Assembly: GCA_902523495.1 (NCBI GenBank) | Contig: CABYZU010000002.1 | Coordinates: 1 to 64,000 of the forward strand | Length of the DNA: 64,000 bases | Source of the DNA: an uncultured Pelagibacteraceae bacterium | GTDB taxonomy: Bacteria > Pseudomonadota > Alphaproteobacteria > Pelagibacterales > Pelagibacteraceae | Reading direction: 5' to 3' | In this document: piece after piece, positions 42,778 through 52,373 of the stretch | Numbering within the stretch: position 1 is the stretch's first letter | Layout: each line of letters begins with the position of its first letter | Program-made: the position numbers and the translations under genes | Notes under the pieces: generated by a model | What the model was told of the DNA's origin: nothing | Databases searched by the model: none | What the model saw: the letters and a program-made list of their open reading frames with translations, nothing else

Positions 42778-43579
42778 GAATATTTTGTTGTTATTTTTTC
42801 AAATTATTATTTTTGTCTATTTTTTAATCTTAGTTTTTTTATATTTTTATCAGAGAAATTTGTTGTATCATCCAAATGAAAATAATTATTCAGGTGATCA
42901 AATATCAGTCCCTATTGCAAAGGTAAAAATTAAGACGGAAGATAATATTGATTTATTGGGCTGGTTTCATGAGAAAGACTTAGAAAAATATAAAACGGTT
43001 TTATTTTTTCACGGAAATGCCGGTTCCCTTGAAAATAGAATTCATAAATTAAACCATTTCCATAAAATGGATGTTAATTTTTTAATAATTGCCTGGAGAG
43101 GGTTTAGTGGCAATAAAGGTAAACCATCTGAGGAAGGCCTTTATAAAGATGGAAGAAGTGGAATAAATTGGTTAGTCAGAAAAGGTGTAAAAGAAGAAAA
43201 TATTGTTATTTATGGCGAATCATTAGGAACTGGTGTTGCAACTCATTTGTCACAAAATAAAAATTTTGCTGGCGTTGTACTGGAAACTCCTTTTACTTCT
43301 ATGATTGATGCAGCCAAAACGTTTTATCCATATGCACCTGTAAGTTTATTATTGAAAGATAAATTTGATAATAAAAGCAAAATTAAGAATATAAATGTTC
43401 CAATTTTAATAATGCATGGTGAGGCTGATCAAATTGTTCCATTTTTTATGGGAAAAAAAATGTATGAAAAAGCTAATATGCCAAAATATTCTTATTTCAC
43501 AAAACATGACAATCATATGATGGAGTACGATGAAAACCTTGTTAAAGCCCTTAACTCATTTTTTAAAAGTTTAAATTAA
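42761..43579 (+). CDS. Membrane-anchored alpha/beta hydrolase, BEM46-like
   Basis: The 272-residue protein has an N-terminal membrane anchor (residues 8-29) followed by RNLLYHPNENN, typical of this group. The fold shows the oxyanion-hole FHGNAGSLENR near residue 83, the nucleophile elbow IYGESLGTGVA with Ser near 155, the acid in MHGEADQIVP, and the His in KHDNHMMEY near 252. Substrate unknown; serine hydrolases of this family act on lipids or peptides. The start lies inside the preceding transporter gene. Confidence 0.92.
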   Translation: MLKKSRNILLLFFQIIIFVYFLILVFLYFYQRNLLYHPNENNYSGDQISVPIAKVKIKTEDNIDLLGWFHEKDLEKYKTVLFFHGNAGSLENRIHKLNHFHKMDVNFLIIAWRGFSGNKGKPSEEGLYKDGRSGINWLVRKGVKEENIVIYGESLGTGVATHLSQNKNFAGVVLETPFTSMIDAAKTFYPYAPVSLLLKDKFDNKSKIKNINVPILIMHGEADQIVPFFMGKKMYEKANMPKYSYFTKHDNHMMEYDENLVKALNSFFKSLN

Positions 43580-43629
43580 GCCACAATCTCAACAAATATA
43601 CTTCAAGAATTTAATTTAATAAAAAGATA

Positions 43630-44193
43630 ATGAAAAAATTATTTGTTTTATTTATTGCGTTCCTTGTTTTTATTACTAATGTTTATTCACAAGATGAATT
43701 TTTTCAACCAGATGATTTATTTCATATAGATCATATGGACTCACATAACAAAGAATTTAGCTTATATTTTAAAGGTAGAGAAAAATCTATTTTAGCAAGA
43801 GGCGAAAATAATAATTACATAAATGATTATCCAAAAGATCTTTATATTTATAGTTATTTAACAAAGTCTTCTTCACCTCTAATTTCTTATGAGTGGTTTC
43901 CTTCACAAGCTAAATATTTTTTACAAGAATATGATTTTCCAGTGTTTCCAGATGATTTTGCATATTATTTATTAAAAGATGACAAAACATTAGTAATGAT
44001 TAGCGCTGTGAAAAGTTTAAATGTTAATTTTAAATATGACATCACAAGTAAAAAACTAGAACTTTATCCTACTACTGGAAAATTTGAATTTATAATCTCG
44101 TCATTTTCTAAAGATTGCGGACATTATAAATTTGATGATAATTACAAATGTAATATTTATAAACCTTTAATTTCCAGCAATTTAATTAATTAA
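43630..44193 (+). CDS. Exported hypothetical protein
   Basis: The 187-residue protein has a clear signal peptide (residues 1-20, ending VYS). The mature part is rich in aromatic and acidic residues (EFFQPDDLFHIDHMDSH at its start) and has two cysteines near the C-terminus in CGHYKFDDNYKC that may pair. I do not recognise a family. It is convergent with ftsY, and the coding regions overlap by eight bases at their stops. Confidence 0.7.
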   Translation: MKKLFVLFIAFLVFITNVYSQDEFFQPDDLFHIDHMDSHNKEFSLYFKGREKSILARGENNNYINDYPKDLYIYSYLTKSSSPLISYEWFPSQAKYFLQEYDFPVFPDDFAYYLLKDDKTLVMISAVKSLNVNFKYDITSKKLELYPTTGKFEFIISSFSKDCGHYKFDDNYKCNIYKPLISSNLIN

Positions 44194-45103
44194 TTTGGGT
44201 AAAAGCCTCAGCAAATTTTTCTGCTTCGAACAATTGTAAGTCGTCTACTTTTTCACCCAAACCAAGTGCAATAATTGGGATTTCATATTTTTTTGCCAGC
44301 GCTAACAAAATTCCTCCCTTGGCTGTGCCATCTAATTTTGTCATCACGATACCTGTTATCGGGATGATTTTATTAAATTCCTCGACTTGATTTAATACAT
44401 TTTGTCCTGAGGTTGCATCTAAAACTAAAATAACATTATGAGGCGCGTTGGGATCTATTTTTTTTGTGACATTCGCTATCTTTTTATATTCTTCCATTAA
44501 ATTTTTTTTATTTTGGAGTCTTCCTGCAGTATCTATCAAAACTTGATCAAAATTATTTTTAATAGCTTCATCCACAGCCTTAAAAGCAACTGAAGCGGGA
44601 TCAGCTCCTTGAGATGATTTTACTATTTGAACACCAACTTTACTTGCCCAATTTTCTAATTGTTCGATTGCAGCGGCACGAAATGTATCTGAAGCTGCAA
44701 ACATGACTTTACTGCCGTTAGTCTTCAATATTTTTCCTATTTTACCGATAGTGGTTGTTTTACCAACACCGTTCACACCAGAAATTAACGTTGCATTAAG
44801 GTTTTCTTTTTTCTCAAAGAAGAATTTATTTTCTAAGGGTTTCATCAAAGAAATTATATATTCTTTTAAAATAGAGTTTATCTCTTTAGATAGATCTTTA
44901 TTTGGATCAATTTTTTTTCTAGAAATTATTTCTTTTATTTCAGATGCAGCCTCAACCCCCACATCTGATCTAATTAAAAATTCCTCAATTTTATTTAAAT
45001 TTTCGTCATTAATTTCTTTTTTGACAATTATATCTTTAAGTCCAGATGTAAAAGCTGATGCACTTTTCTTAAATCCGATTTTAAATTTATCAAAGATACC
45101 CAT
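44186..45103 (-). CDS. ftsY: Signal recognition particle receptor FtsY
   Basis: FtsY docks SRP-ribosome complexes at the membrane. The 305-residue protein has the short N-domain, then the G-domain motifs GVNGVGKTTTIGKIG near residue 109, FAASDTFRAAAIEQL, DTAGRLQNKKNLMEE near 190 and TKLDGTAKGG near 253. The acidic A-domain seen in E. coli is missing, which is normal in compact genomes. The start overlaps the dapF stop by one base. Its partner ffh lies about 1 kb away on the other strand. Confidence 0.97.
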   Translation of the reverse strand: MGIFDKFKIGFKKSASAFTSGLKDIIVKKEINDENLNKIEEFLIRSDVGVEAASEIKEIISRKKIDPNKDLSKEINSILKEYIISLMKPLENKFFFEKKENLNATLISGVNGVGKTTTIGKIGKILKTNGSKVMFAASDTFRAAAIEQLENWASKVGVQIVKSSQGADPASVAFKAVDEAIKNNFDQVLIDTAGRLQNKKNLMEEYKKIANVTKKIDPNAPHNVILVLDATSGQNVLNQVEEFNKIIPITGIVMTKLDGTAKGGILLALAKKYEIPIIALGLGEKVDDLQLFEAEKFAEAFTQIN

Positions 45104-45927
45104 TACAATTTTATCTTAATTTCTTTAATATCTGAAACAGGTCCTTTCATGTGGATAGAATTATTTTCATCTATCGAAATTGATAATTTTCCAGTTGCAA
45201 ACTCTATATCAGTTTTATTTTCTGTAAGATTATGTAATTTACCTGCATATGCTGTAGCACACGCTGCAGTTCCACAAGCTTTAGTTAGACCAGCTCCTCT
45301 TTCCCAAACTTTTACCTTGATCAAATTTTTATTAAAAATTTGCGCAATTGTTACGTTACATTTCTCTGGGAAGATTTCTTGATTTTCTATCTCAGGGCCA
45401 ATTTTCTCAATATTGAAATCCTCAATCCTTTTAACGAAAAAAACAATATGTGGGTTACCCACATTAATTGCAGTGCCACCTAAGTACTCATTATTATTTT
45501 TATCAATAATTTTGACATTTAAGTTCTTTGTATCCATTTTTTTTGATAAAGGTATTTCATCCCATTTTAATTTTGCTTTACCAATTTCTGTTGTAACAAT
45601 TTTTTTTCCTAAAATTTCAGATTTTAATTTTCCAGATAGCGTATTTAAAATTATTAATTTGTTATTTTTTTCGCTTGAAATCAAATTTGCAACACATCTA
45701 GTTCCATTTCCACATGCCCCAGACTCTCCTCCATCTGAATTAAAAAATCTTAAACTTGCATCTGCAGAACTATCTGGTTCAATAAATATTAGTTGATCAC
45801 AACCAATAAAATTTCTATCACAAATTTTAACTATCTGATCCTTCGTCAATTTGGTAATTTTCTCTCTATTATCGATTATAACAAAATCATTACCTAATCC
45901 GTCCATTTTAAAAGCTTTGATGTCCAT
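45103..45927 (-). CDS. dapF: Diaminopimelate epimerase
   Basis: DapF converts LL- to meso-diaminopimelate for lysine and peptidoglycan synthesis. The 274-residue enzyme has DGLGNDFVIIDNR at the N-terminus and the two catalytic cysteines in SGACGNGTRCVA near residue 74 and TKACGTAACATA near 215. The dapF-ftsY neighbourhood is common in alphaproteobacteria. Its start is 161 bases from the divergent ffh start, and the spacer is dominated by the structured element at 45988-46073. Confidence 0.97.
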   Translation of the reverse strand: MDIKAFKMDGLGNDFVIIDNREKITKLTKDQIVKICDRNFIGCDQLIFIEPDSSADASLRFFNSDGGESGACGNGTRCVANLISSEKNNKLIILNTLSGKLKSEILGKKIVTTEIGKAKLKWDEIPLSKKMDTKNLNVKIIDKNNNEYLGGTAINVGNPHIVFFVKRIEDFNIEKIGPEIENQEIFPEKCNVTIAQIFNKNLIKVKVWERGAGLTKACGTAACATAYAGKLHNLTENKTDIEFATGKLSISIDENNSIHMKGPVSDIKEIKIKL

Positions 45928-45987
45928 ATATAGTTATTTAACTTATTTATTGACTTTTTGTAGCTCTATTATAGTTTGTGGCAGTTT

Positions 45988-46073
45988 CCGCAAAAACATT
46001 AAATTTGCGGTGTCTTTGGAAACAAAGAGATCGACACTAGTCAGCGAGGGTTCGCCCACTAGTGCGTTTGCTG
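45988..46073 (+). promoter_or_regulatory. Structured 5' leader of ffh: three hairpins and a pseudoknot (candidate regulatory RNA)
   Basis: Three hairpins follow each other. Hairpin 1 is CCGCAAA (45988-45994) with TTTGCGG (46004-46010). Hairpin 2 is TCTTTG-GAAA-CAAAGA (46013-46028) with a GNRA tetraloop. Hairpin 3 is CACTAGT (46035-46041) with ACTAGTG (46058-46064), extended by CG/CG around a bulged A, with an inner GGG-TTCG-CCC (46048-46057). The six bases CAGCGA (46042-46047) inside hairpin 3 can pair with TTGCTG (46068-46073) just outside, forming a pseudoknot with one G-U pair. The tetraloops favour the plus strand, hence the ffh leader. It ends 15 bases before the ATG, and no Shine-Dalgarno is evident. 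I do not match it to a known RNA family. Confidence 0.6.
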
Positions 46074-46088
46074 CTATGTGTAATAAAT

Positions 46089-47447
46089 ATGTTTGAAAAT
46101 TTAACAAATAAATTTGAGGAAGTTTTTTCCTCACTAAAAAAAGCTCCATCACTTGATGAAAATCAGGTTGATGAGGGGTTGAGAGGAATAAGACAAGCTT
46201 TATTAGAAGCTGATGTGTCTCTTGAAGTTGCTAAAGATTTTATTGAAAAGGTTAAACCAAAAGCATTAGGTCAAGAAATTATTAGATCAACATCACCTGG
46301 TGATATGGTAATAAAGATTGTTTATGATGAGTTAGTTAATCTTTTAGGTGAAAAGAATAATGATGTAAATTTAAATGCAGTTCCACCAGTGCCAATGATG
46401 CTGGTCGGGTTACAAGGTTCTGGTAAAACAACAACAACTGCTAAGCTTGCAAGATATTTAGCGAATACAAAAAAAAAGAAAGTAATGATGGTCAGTTTAG
46501 ATATTTACAGACCAGCTGCTCAAGAGCAGTTAAAATCTTTGGGTGAACAAAATAATATATTAACTCTCCCAATAATTGAGGGTCAACAACCCAGTGATAT
46601 TTGTCAAAGAGCAATTAGTGCAGCAAACTTGAATGGTGCAGATATAATATTATTCGATACTGCCGGTAGAACACAAATAGATTTGCAGATGATGAGTGAA
46701 ATTAAACAAATTGAAAACACCATCAAACCGGCAGAGACGTTTTTAGTTGCCGACTCGCTTACTGGACAAGTAGCTGCATCAGTGGCAAAAGAATTTAATA
46801 ATACAGTAAATTTATCTGGAATTATTTTAACAAGAGCAGATGGTGATGCGAGAGGCGGAGCTGCTGTAAGTATGAAATTTGTTTCACAGGTTCCAATTAA
46901 ATTTTTAGGTATTGGTGAAAAGATTGAAAATTTTGAAGTTTTTCACCCAGATAGAATTGCAAATAGAATTCTTGGGATGGGAGATATTGTTTCTCTTGTT
47001 GAAAAAGCAGCCCAAGATCTTGGGGAAGAAAATTTAAAAAAAACAGAGGAAAATTTAAAAAAAGGACAATTCTCTATGCAAGATTATTTAACGCAACTGA
47101 GACAAATGAAAAAAATGGGAGGGATCGAAGGTATAATGTCTTTTATGCCAGGCGTTTCAAAGGCTAAATCTCAAATGGATGCAGCGGGTATTGATGAGAG
47201 TGTTATTACAAAAAATGAGGCTATAATTTTATCAATGACCAAAAAAGAAAGAGAGAACCCAAAAATAATTGATGGTTCTAGAAAAAAAAGAATTGCTAAT
47301 GGTTCAGGAACTGATCCAGCCACTATCAATAAATTGTTAAAACAATTTAAAATGATGTCTGAAATGATGAAGAAGATGTCAAAAGGAAATCTGAAAGGTA
47401 TGTCTGACAAAGGAATACCTCCAGAATTATTTAATCAATTAAAATAA
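46089..47447 (+). CDS. ffh: Signal recognition particle protein Ffh
   Basis: Ffh is the GTPase of the SRP, delivering inner-membrane proteins. The ATG at 46089 gives 452 residues starting MFENLTNKFEEVF, the usual N-domain. An upstream in-frame ATG at 46062 lies inside the structured leader and is unlikely. G-domain motifs: GLQGSGKTTTTAKLA near residue 104, DTAGRTQIDL near 188, TRADGDARGGAA near 245. The Met-rich M-domain (MMSEMMKKMSKG) closes the protein. The SRP RNA gene was not found in this window. Confidence 0.97.
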   Translation: MFENLTNKFEEVFSSLKKAPSLDENQVDEGLRGIRQALLEADVSLEVAKDFIEKVKPKALGQEIIRSTSPGDMVIKIVYDELVNLLGEKNNDVNLNAVPPVPMMLVGLQGSGKTTTTAKLARYLANTKKKKVMMVSLDIYRPAAQEQLKSLGEQNNILTLPIIEGQQPSDICQRAISAANLNGADIILFDTAGRTQIDLQMMSEIKQIENTIKPAETFLVADSLTGQVAASVAKEFNNTVNLSGIILTRADGDARGGAAVSMKFVSQVPIKFLGIGEKIENFEVFHPDRIANRILGMGDIVSLVEKAAQDLGEENLKKTEENLKKGQFSMQDYLTQLRQMKKMGGIEGIMSFMPGVSKAKSQMDAAGIDESVITKNEAIILSMTKKERENPKIIDGSRKKRIANGSGTDPATINKLLKQFKMMSEMMKKMSKGNLKGMSDKGIPPELFNQLK

Positions 47448-47459
47448 AAAGGAGAGTGA

Positions 47460-47942
47460 ATGTTAAAATTAAGATTATCTAGAGGTGGCACAAAAAAGAG
47501 GCCTGTTTATAAGGTTGTTGTAGCTGATAGTCGATTTGCTAGAGATGGTAGATTTATAGAGAAAGTAGGTTTTTTTAATCCTTTGTTACCAAAAGAAAAA
47601 AAGGAAAGAATTGGATTAGAGGCTGAGAGAATAAAATACTGGCTTGGTCAAGGTGCGCAACCTACAACAAGAGTAGCTAGAATTTTAGGTGAGAGTGAAT
47701 TGATGCCTATGCCTGCTAATGGAAATAACCCACAAAAAGCAATTCCAAAAAAAGATAGAAAAAAAGAGGGTTCAGACGAGACTAAAAAGGAAGAGTCTTC
47801 AAAGCCAGATGCTGCTCCAGCTGGAGAAGCTAAAAAAGAAGAAGCTCCAAAAGCAGAAGCTAAAAAAGAAGAAGCTCCAAAAGCAGAAGCTAAAAAAGAA
47901 GAAGCTCCAAAAGCAGAAGTTAAAAAAGAAGAGAAGAAATAA
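47460..47942 (+). CDS. rpsP: 30S ribosomal protein S16 with repetitive C-terminal tail
   Basis: The first 80 residues are typical S16 ([44 protein letters not shown]). They are followed by an unusual tail of about 75 residues rich in Lys, Glu, Ala and Pro, which includes a ten-residue unit ([10 protein letters not shown]) repeated three times and a degraded fourth. It has a GGAG ribosome-binding site. The order ffh-rpsP-trmD-rplS is conserved in proteobacteria. The tail is probably disordered and not needed for assembly. Confidence 0.96.
   Translation: MLKLRLSRGGTKKRPVYKVVVADSRFARDGRFIEKVGFFNPLLPKEKKERIGLEAERIKYWLGQGAQPTTRVARILGESELMPMPANGNNPQKAIPKKDRKKEGSDETKKEESSKPDAAPAGEAKKEEAPKAEAKKEEAPKAEAKKEEAPKAEVKKEEKK
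47826..47915 (+). repeat. Three perfect 30-bp tandem repeats inside rpsP
   Basis: The 30-base unit starting GAAGCTAAAAAAGAAGAAGC occupies 47826-47855, 47856-47885 and 47886-47915 with no differences between copies. A shortened, diverged copy runs on to the stop at 47942. The unit keeps the reading frame, so copy-number changes would lengthen or shorten the S16 tail by ten residues. Perfect identity suggests recent slippage or assembly collapse. Confidence 0.97.
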
Positions 47943-47956
47943 AGTAAAGGATATTA

Positions 47957-48643
47957 ATGTTGCAAGCTCAAGTATTTACACTTTATCCAGATATTTTCCC
48001 TGGGCCTTTGGGAAAAGGTCTTTACGGAAAAGCAATGTCTAAAAAATTGTGGAGTTTGAATGTGATAAATATTAGAGAGGCAGCTACTGACAAACACAAA
48101 ACGGTTGATGATACTCCTTACGGTGGTGGAACAGGTATGTTATTAAAACCTGATGTTTTAGCAAATTCTATCGATCAAAACATAAATGAAGGAGATAGGA
48201 TTTTGTATCTTTCACCGAAAGGTAAAGTATTTAATCAAAAACTTGCGCAAGATCTGTCATTAGAAAAATCCTTCTCATTAATTTGTGGTCATTTCGAAGG
48301 TGTTGATGAGAGAGTATTATCCACAAGAAATATTGAAGAGATTAGTGTAGGAGACTATGTATTGTCAGGCGGAGAAACTGCTGCGCTAGTAGTGCTTGAT
48401 AGTGTATTGAGACTTTTACCTGGAGTGTTAGGGAATGACAAATCAGCTTCAGATGAAACTTTTGAAAATGGCCTTTTGGAGTATCCACAATATACCAAAC
48501 CACAGATTTGGGAGGAAAAATCAGTGCCAGATGTGCTATTATCTGGTGATCACGCTAAAATTAAAGACTGGCGTTTATCTCAATCTGAGGCTATAACACG
48601 CGTCCGTAGACCAGATTTGTGGCATAAATATAAAAAGGATTAG
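47957..48643 (+). CDS. trmD: tRNA (guanine-N1)-methyltransferase
   Basis: TrmD makes m1G37 in tRNAs reading CNN codons, preventing frameshifts. The 228-residue SPOUT enzyme has [19 protein letters not shown] near the start, [18 protein letters not shown] near residue 50, [14 protein letters not shown] near 108, [16 protein letters not shown] near 128 and the C-terminal [15 protein letters not shown]. Position between rpsP and rplS is the standard arrangement. Confidence 0.97.
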   Translation: MLQAQVFTLYPDIFPGPLGKGLYGKAMSKKLWSLNVINIREAATDKHKTVDDTPYGGGTGMLLKPDVLANSIDQNINEGDRILYLSPKGKVFNQKLAQDLSLEKSFSLICGHFEGVDERVLSTRNIEEISVGDYVLSGGETAALVVLDSVLRLLPGVLGNDKSASDETFENGLLEYPQYTKPQIWEEKSVPDVLLSGDHAKIKDWRLSQSEAITRVRRPDLWHKYKKD

Positions 48644-48659
48644 TTTGCTTAGTATCAAA

Positions 48660-49226
48660 ATGAAAACAATAGAAGAGATAAACCAAAGTAACGTAAAAAA
48701 AATTCTTTCAGAAAAAAAAATTCCTGATTTCTTTCCTGGAGATGTTGTAAAAGTTGGTGTCAGAATTACAGAGGGAAAAAAAGAAAGAGTTCAATATTTT
48801 GAAGGTGTCTGTATTGCAAAAAAAAGTAGGAATATAAATTCATCTTTTACTGTTAGAAAAATATCTTTTGGAGAAGGTGTTGAAAGAACTTTCCCATTGT
48901 ATGGAACAGTAATAGATTCAATTAAAGTAATTCGTTCAGGAAAAGTTAGAAGAGCAAAACTTTATTATTTAAGAGATAGAACTGGTAAATCTGCAAGAAT
49001 AGCTGAAAAAATTAGAAAAAAAATCGGTATAGATATTGATGTAAAGCCTGAGAGTGTAACAGAAGAAAATGCAGTACCAACCGCAAAAGAGAATGAACCA
49101 AAGGCACCAAAAGAGGCAAAACCAGCAGTTGTTGAGGCTAAAAAAGAGGAAAATTCAAAAAAAGAGACCTCTGAGGCTGAAATTAAAACAGAAAAAAAAC
49201 TTGAAAATTTACAGGAAAAAAAATAA
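48660..49226 (+). CDS. rplS: 50S ribosomal protein L19 with acidic/basic C-terminal extension
   Basis: The core has [22 protein letters not shown] (split over residues 24-46), the [19 protein letters not shown] block, and [17 protein letters not shown], all typical of L19. The ATG at 48660 was preferred over a TTG at 48645, giving 188 residues. About 65 residues beyond the normal end are rich in Glu, Lys, Ala and Pro, much like the S16 tail encoded nearby. L19 sits at the 30S-50S interface. It is last in the ffh-rpsP-trmD-rplS row. Confidence 0.96.
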   Translation: MKTIEEINQSNVKKILSEKKIPDFFPGDVVKVGVRITEGKKERVQYFEGVCIAKKSRNINSSFTVRKISFGEGVERTFPLYGTVIDSIKVIRSGKVRRAKLYYLRDRTGKSARIAEKIRKKIGIDIDVKPESVTEENAVPTAKENEPKAPKEAKPAVVEAKKEENSKKETSEAEIKTEKKLENLQEKK

Positions 49227-49237
49227 TTTTTTTTTCA

Positions 49238-50641
49238 ATGCCCTACACACTTTACGATAAAATTTGGAAAGACCATTTAGTTCATCAGCAAGAAGATGGA
49301 ACAGCACTATTGTTTGTTGATAGACATTTAGTTCATGAAGTAACTAGTCCACAAGCTTTCGAAGGATTGAGAAATTCTAAACGTAAAGTGAGACATCCAA
49401 AATTAACATTAGCAGTTGCGGATCACAACGTTCCAACAACTGATAGATCAAAAGGTATTTCAGACCATGAATCTAAAATCCAAGTTGAAACTCTAGAGGC
49501 TAATTGTAAAGAATTTGGAATTAAACTTTTTGGAATGAGCGATAAAAGACAAGGAATTGTTCATGTAACTGGTCCCGAACAAGGCTTTACTCAACCTGGC
49601 ACAGTTATTGTTTGTGGTGATAGTCATACTGCAACACATGGTGCGTTTGGTGCATTAGCGTTTGGAATTGGAACTTCAGAAGTAGAACACGTTTTAGCAA
49701 CTCAAACATTAGTACAAAAAAAAGCAAAAAATTTTAGAATAAACGTTAACGGCACACTTCCATTGGGCGTTACATCCAAAGATGTAATACTACAAATAAT
49801 TGGAAAAATAGGCACTGCAGGTGGAACAGGATGTGTAATAGAATATGCAGGTGATCTAATCAAATCACTGAGCGTTGAGAACAGAATGACAATTTGCAAT
49901 ATGACGATAGAAGGAGGTGCTAGAGCAGGATTAATAGCTCCAGATGAAAAGATATTTAAATATTTAGAAGGTAGACCAATGTCTCCTAAAGGAGAGGATT
50001 GGGATAAAGCTCTAGAAAATTGGAAAAATTTGAATACTGATGAGGGTGCTAAGTTTGATAAAGAAGTAAATTTAAATGCTAATGAAATTTCACCAATGAT
50101 AACTTGGGGAACGTCACCTCAAGACGTTATTACTATTGATGAAAAAGTACCAAATCCAAAAAATGAGAAGGATGAAGACAAAAAAAATTCTTTAGAAAGA
50201 TCATTAAATTATATGGGTTTGAAACCAGATATGGCAGCTAAAGATATTAAGATTGATAAAGTTTTTATTGGAAGTTGTACTAACGGTAGAATAGAGGATT
50301 TAAGAGAGGCTGCAAAAATTCTTAAAGATAAAAAAATAGCGTCTCATGTAGAAGCTATGGTTGTACCGGGGTCTGGATTAGTGAAAGAACAAGCAGAGCA
50401 AGAGGGATTGGATAAAATTTTTGTAAATTCAGGGTTTGAATGGAGAGAGCCAGGCTGTTCAATGTGTTTAGCAATGAATGCGGACAAATTAAAACCAGAA
50501 GAGAGATGTGCCTCAACATCAAATAGAAATTTTGAAGGAAGACAAGGACGAGGTGGAAGAACTCACTTAGTTAGCCCTGGCATGGCAGCTGCAGCAGCAA
50601 TCTCAGGTAACCTTGACGATGTAAGAAAATATCAAAATTAA
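49238..50641 (+). CDS. leuC: 3-isopropylmalate dehydratase large subunit
   Basis: LeuC with LeuD isomerises 2- to 3-isopropylmalate in leucine synthesis. The 467-residue protein has the iron-sulfur ligands in [11 protein letters not shown] near residue 347 and [10 protein letters not shown] near 407, [22 protein letters not shown] near 131, and the closing [19 protein letters not shown]. Length is standard. It is followed after one base by leuD. Confidence 0.97.
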   Translation: MPYTLYDKIWKDHLVHQQEDGTALLFVDRHLVHEVTSPQAFEGLRNSKRKVRHPKLTLAVADHNVPTTDRSKGISDHESKIQVETLEANCKEFGIKLFGMSDKRQGIVHVTGPEQGFTQPGTVIVCGDSHTATHGAFGALAFGIGTSEVEHVLATQTLVQKKAKNFRINVNGTLPLGVTSKDVILQIIGKIGTAGGTGCVIEYAGDLIKSLSVENRMTICNMTIEGGARAGLIAPDEKIFKYLEGRPMSPKGEDWDKALENWKNLNTDEGAKFDKEVNLNANEISPMITWGTSPQDVITIDEKVPNPKNEKDEDKKNSLERSLNYMGLKPDMAAKDIKIDKVFIGSCTNGRIEDLREAAKILKDKKIASHVEAMVVPGSGLVKEQAEQEGLDKIFVNSGFEWREPGCSMCLAMNADKLKPEERCASTSNRNFEGRQGRGGRTHLVSPGMAAAAAISGNLDDVRKYQN

Positions 50642-50642
50642 T

Positions 50643-51248
50643 ATGCAAAAATTTAATACTTTGAAGAGTATACCGGCATATCTGCCTATAGTTAATATTG
50701 ATACAGATATGATTATTCCAAAACAGTTTTTAAAGACAATTAAAAGAACTGGACTCGGTAAAAATTTATTTTTTGAGATGAGGTATGATGACAAAGGCAA
50801 AGAAATAAATGACTTTGTATTAAATCAAAAACCATACACTAATTCAAAGATTTTAATTGCTGGTAAAAATTTTGGATGTGGTTCATCAAGAGAGCATGCA
50901 CCTTGGGCATTATTAGATTTTGGTATTACTAGTGTAATAAGCTCAAGTTTTGCAGACATTTTTTATAACAACTGTTTTAAAAATGGAATTTTACCAATTA
51001 TTCTTAATGATGAAAAAATTAAAGAATTATCAGAGTATGCAAAAAGAAAAGAAGAAATTTTTATAGACCTAAAGGAAGAAAAAATTATTTTTGGGAATAA
51101 TGAGACAAAATTTAAAATAGACTCATTTAAAAAGAGATGTCTCTTAGAAGGATTGGACGATATAGCATTGTCTTTGAAAAAAACGGATAAAATAAAAAAT
51201 TTTGAGAAAGGTTTGAAAATTAAAAAGCCGTGGGTTTTTAATGATTAA
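50643..51248 (+). CDS. leuD: 3-isopropylmalate dehydratase small subunit
   Basis: The 201-residue protein has [16 protein letters not shown] near residue 16, the swivelling-domain signature [20 protein letters not shown] near 75 and the [11 protein letters not shown] block. It forms the heterodimer with LeuC. It overlaps leuB by eight bases. Confidence 0.97.
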   Translation: MQKFNTLKSIPAYLPIVNIDTDMIIPKQFLKTIKRTGLGKNLFFEMRYDDKGKEINDFVLNQKPYTNSKILIAGKNFGCGSSREHAPWALLDFGITSVISSSFADIFYNNCFKNGILPIILNDEKIKELSEYAKRKEEIFIDLKEEKIIFGNNETKFKIDSFKKRCLLEGLDDIALSLKKTDKIKNFEKGLKIKKPWVFND

Positions 51249-52347
51249 ATTAAAAAAAAGAAAAATTTTATTGCTTCCCGGAGATGGAATTGGTCCAGAG
51301 GTCACTGAAGAAGTTAAAAAAATAATTAATTGGTTTAATGATAAAAAATCCTTAGGCTTTGAGACTGATGAAGAATTGGTTGGAGGTTGTTCTTATGACA
51401 AACATGGAACACCCATTACTGATGAAGTTTTTTACAAAGCATTAGAGAGTGCAGTTATAATGTTGGGGGCTGTTGGTGGACCAAAATGGGAAAGTGTAGA
51501 ATTTTCAAAAAAACCAGAGAGAGCTCTATTAAAGCTGAGAAAGGAATTAAAACTTTTTGCTAACTTAAGACCAGCAATATGCTTTAAGCAATTAGTTGAT
51601 GCCTCAACCTTAAAACCAGAAATAATATCAGGTTTAGATATAATGATTGTAAGGGAGTTAACCGGTGGAGTTTATTTTGGGGAGCCGAGAGGAATTAAGC
51701 CAATAGAAAATGGTGAAAGAAAAGGAGTGAATACACACACTTATACAAGCAGTGAAATTATTAGAGTTGCTAGAATTGCTTTTGATTTAGCGAGAAAAAG
51801 ATCCAATAAAGTTATATCTTGTGAAAAATCTAATGTAATGGAAGCTGGACAACTTTGGAAAGAGGAAGTGCAAGCATTACATGATAAAGATTATAAAGAT
51901 GTAAATTTGAGTCATATGTTAGCAGACAATTGTGCTATGCAATTAGTTAGAAATCCAAAACAATTTGATGTAATTTTAACTGACAATCTTTTTGGTGATA
52001 TGTTATCCGACGAGGCATCAATGTTGACAGGGTCTCTTGGACTTCTTCCATCAGCATCATTAGGAGCAAAAGATAAAGACGGAGAAATGAGAGCAATGTA
52101 TGAACCAATACATGGGTCAGCACCTGATATAGCAGGAAAAGGAGTGGCAAACCCAATAGCAAGTGTATTGAGTTTTGCTATGGCGCTTAAATATTCCTTA
52201 GATTTGGATAAAGAGGCTGAGGTATTAGAGAAAGCTGTACAAGATGTGTTAAATGATGGATTAAGGACAAAAGACATTCTTTCAGAGGGTATGAAAGAAG
52301 TTTCAACTTCGCAAATGGGAGATGCGATAATTTCAAAATTGCAATAA
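51241..52347 (+). CDS. leuB: 3-isopropylmalate dehydrogenase
   Basis: LeuB oxidatively decarboxylates 3-isopropylmalate with NAD. The 368-residue protein has [15 protein letters not shown] near residue 8, VGGPKWE near 78, [14 protein letters not shown] near 138, the metal/substrate [20 protein letters not shown] near 241 and the cofactor-binding [20 protein letters not shown] near 281. In many alphaproteobacteria asd follows leuB; here four DMSP-related genes lie between. Confidence 0.97.
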   Translation: MIKLKKRKILLLPGDGIGPEVTEEVKKIINWFNDKKSLGFETDEELVGGCSYDKHGTPITDEVFYKALESAVIMLGAVGGPKWESVEFSKKPERALLKLRKELKLFANLRPAICFKQLVDASTLKPEIISGLDIMIVRELTGGVYFGEPRGIKPIENGERKGVNTHTYTSSEIIRVARIAFDLARKRSNKVISCEKSNVMEAGQLWKEEVQALHDKDYKDVNLSHMLADNCAMQLVRNPKQFDVILTDNLFGDMLSDEASMLTGSLGLLPSASLGAKDKDGEMRAMYEPIHGSAPDIAGKGVANPIASVLSFAMALKYSLDLDKEAEVLEKAVQDVLNDGLRTKDILSEGMKEVSTSQMGDAIISKLQ

Positions 52348-52373
52348 TTAATTAATTATTTTAAACTGATTAT

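Noticed and set aside
45951-45976. TTGACT with TATTAT/TATAGT as an ffh promoter
   Set aside because: Spacing of 11 or 14 bases is wrong for a standard sigma-70 promoter.
46062-46088. Upstream in-frame ATG for ffh and a six-codon upstream frame (MCNKYV)
   Set aside because: The longer start lies within the folded leader and does not match the Ffh N-terminus; the tiny frame overlaps the true start and has no support.
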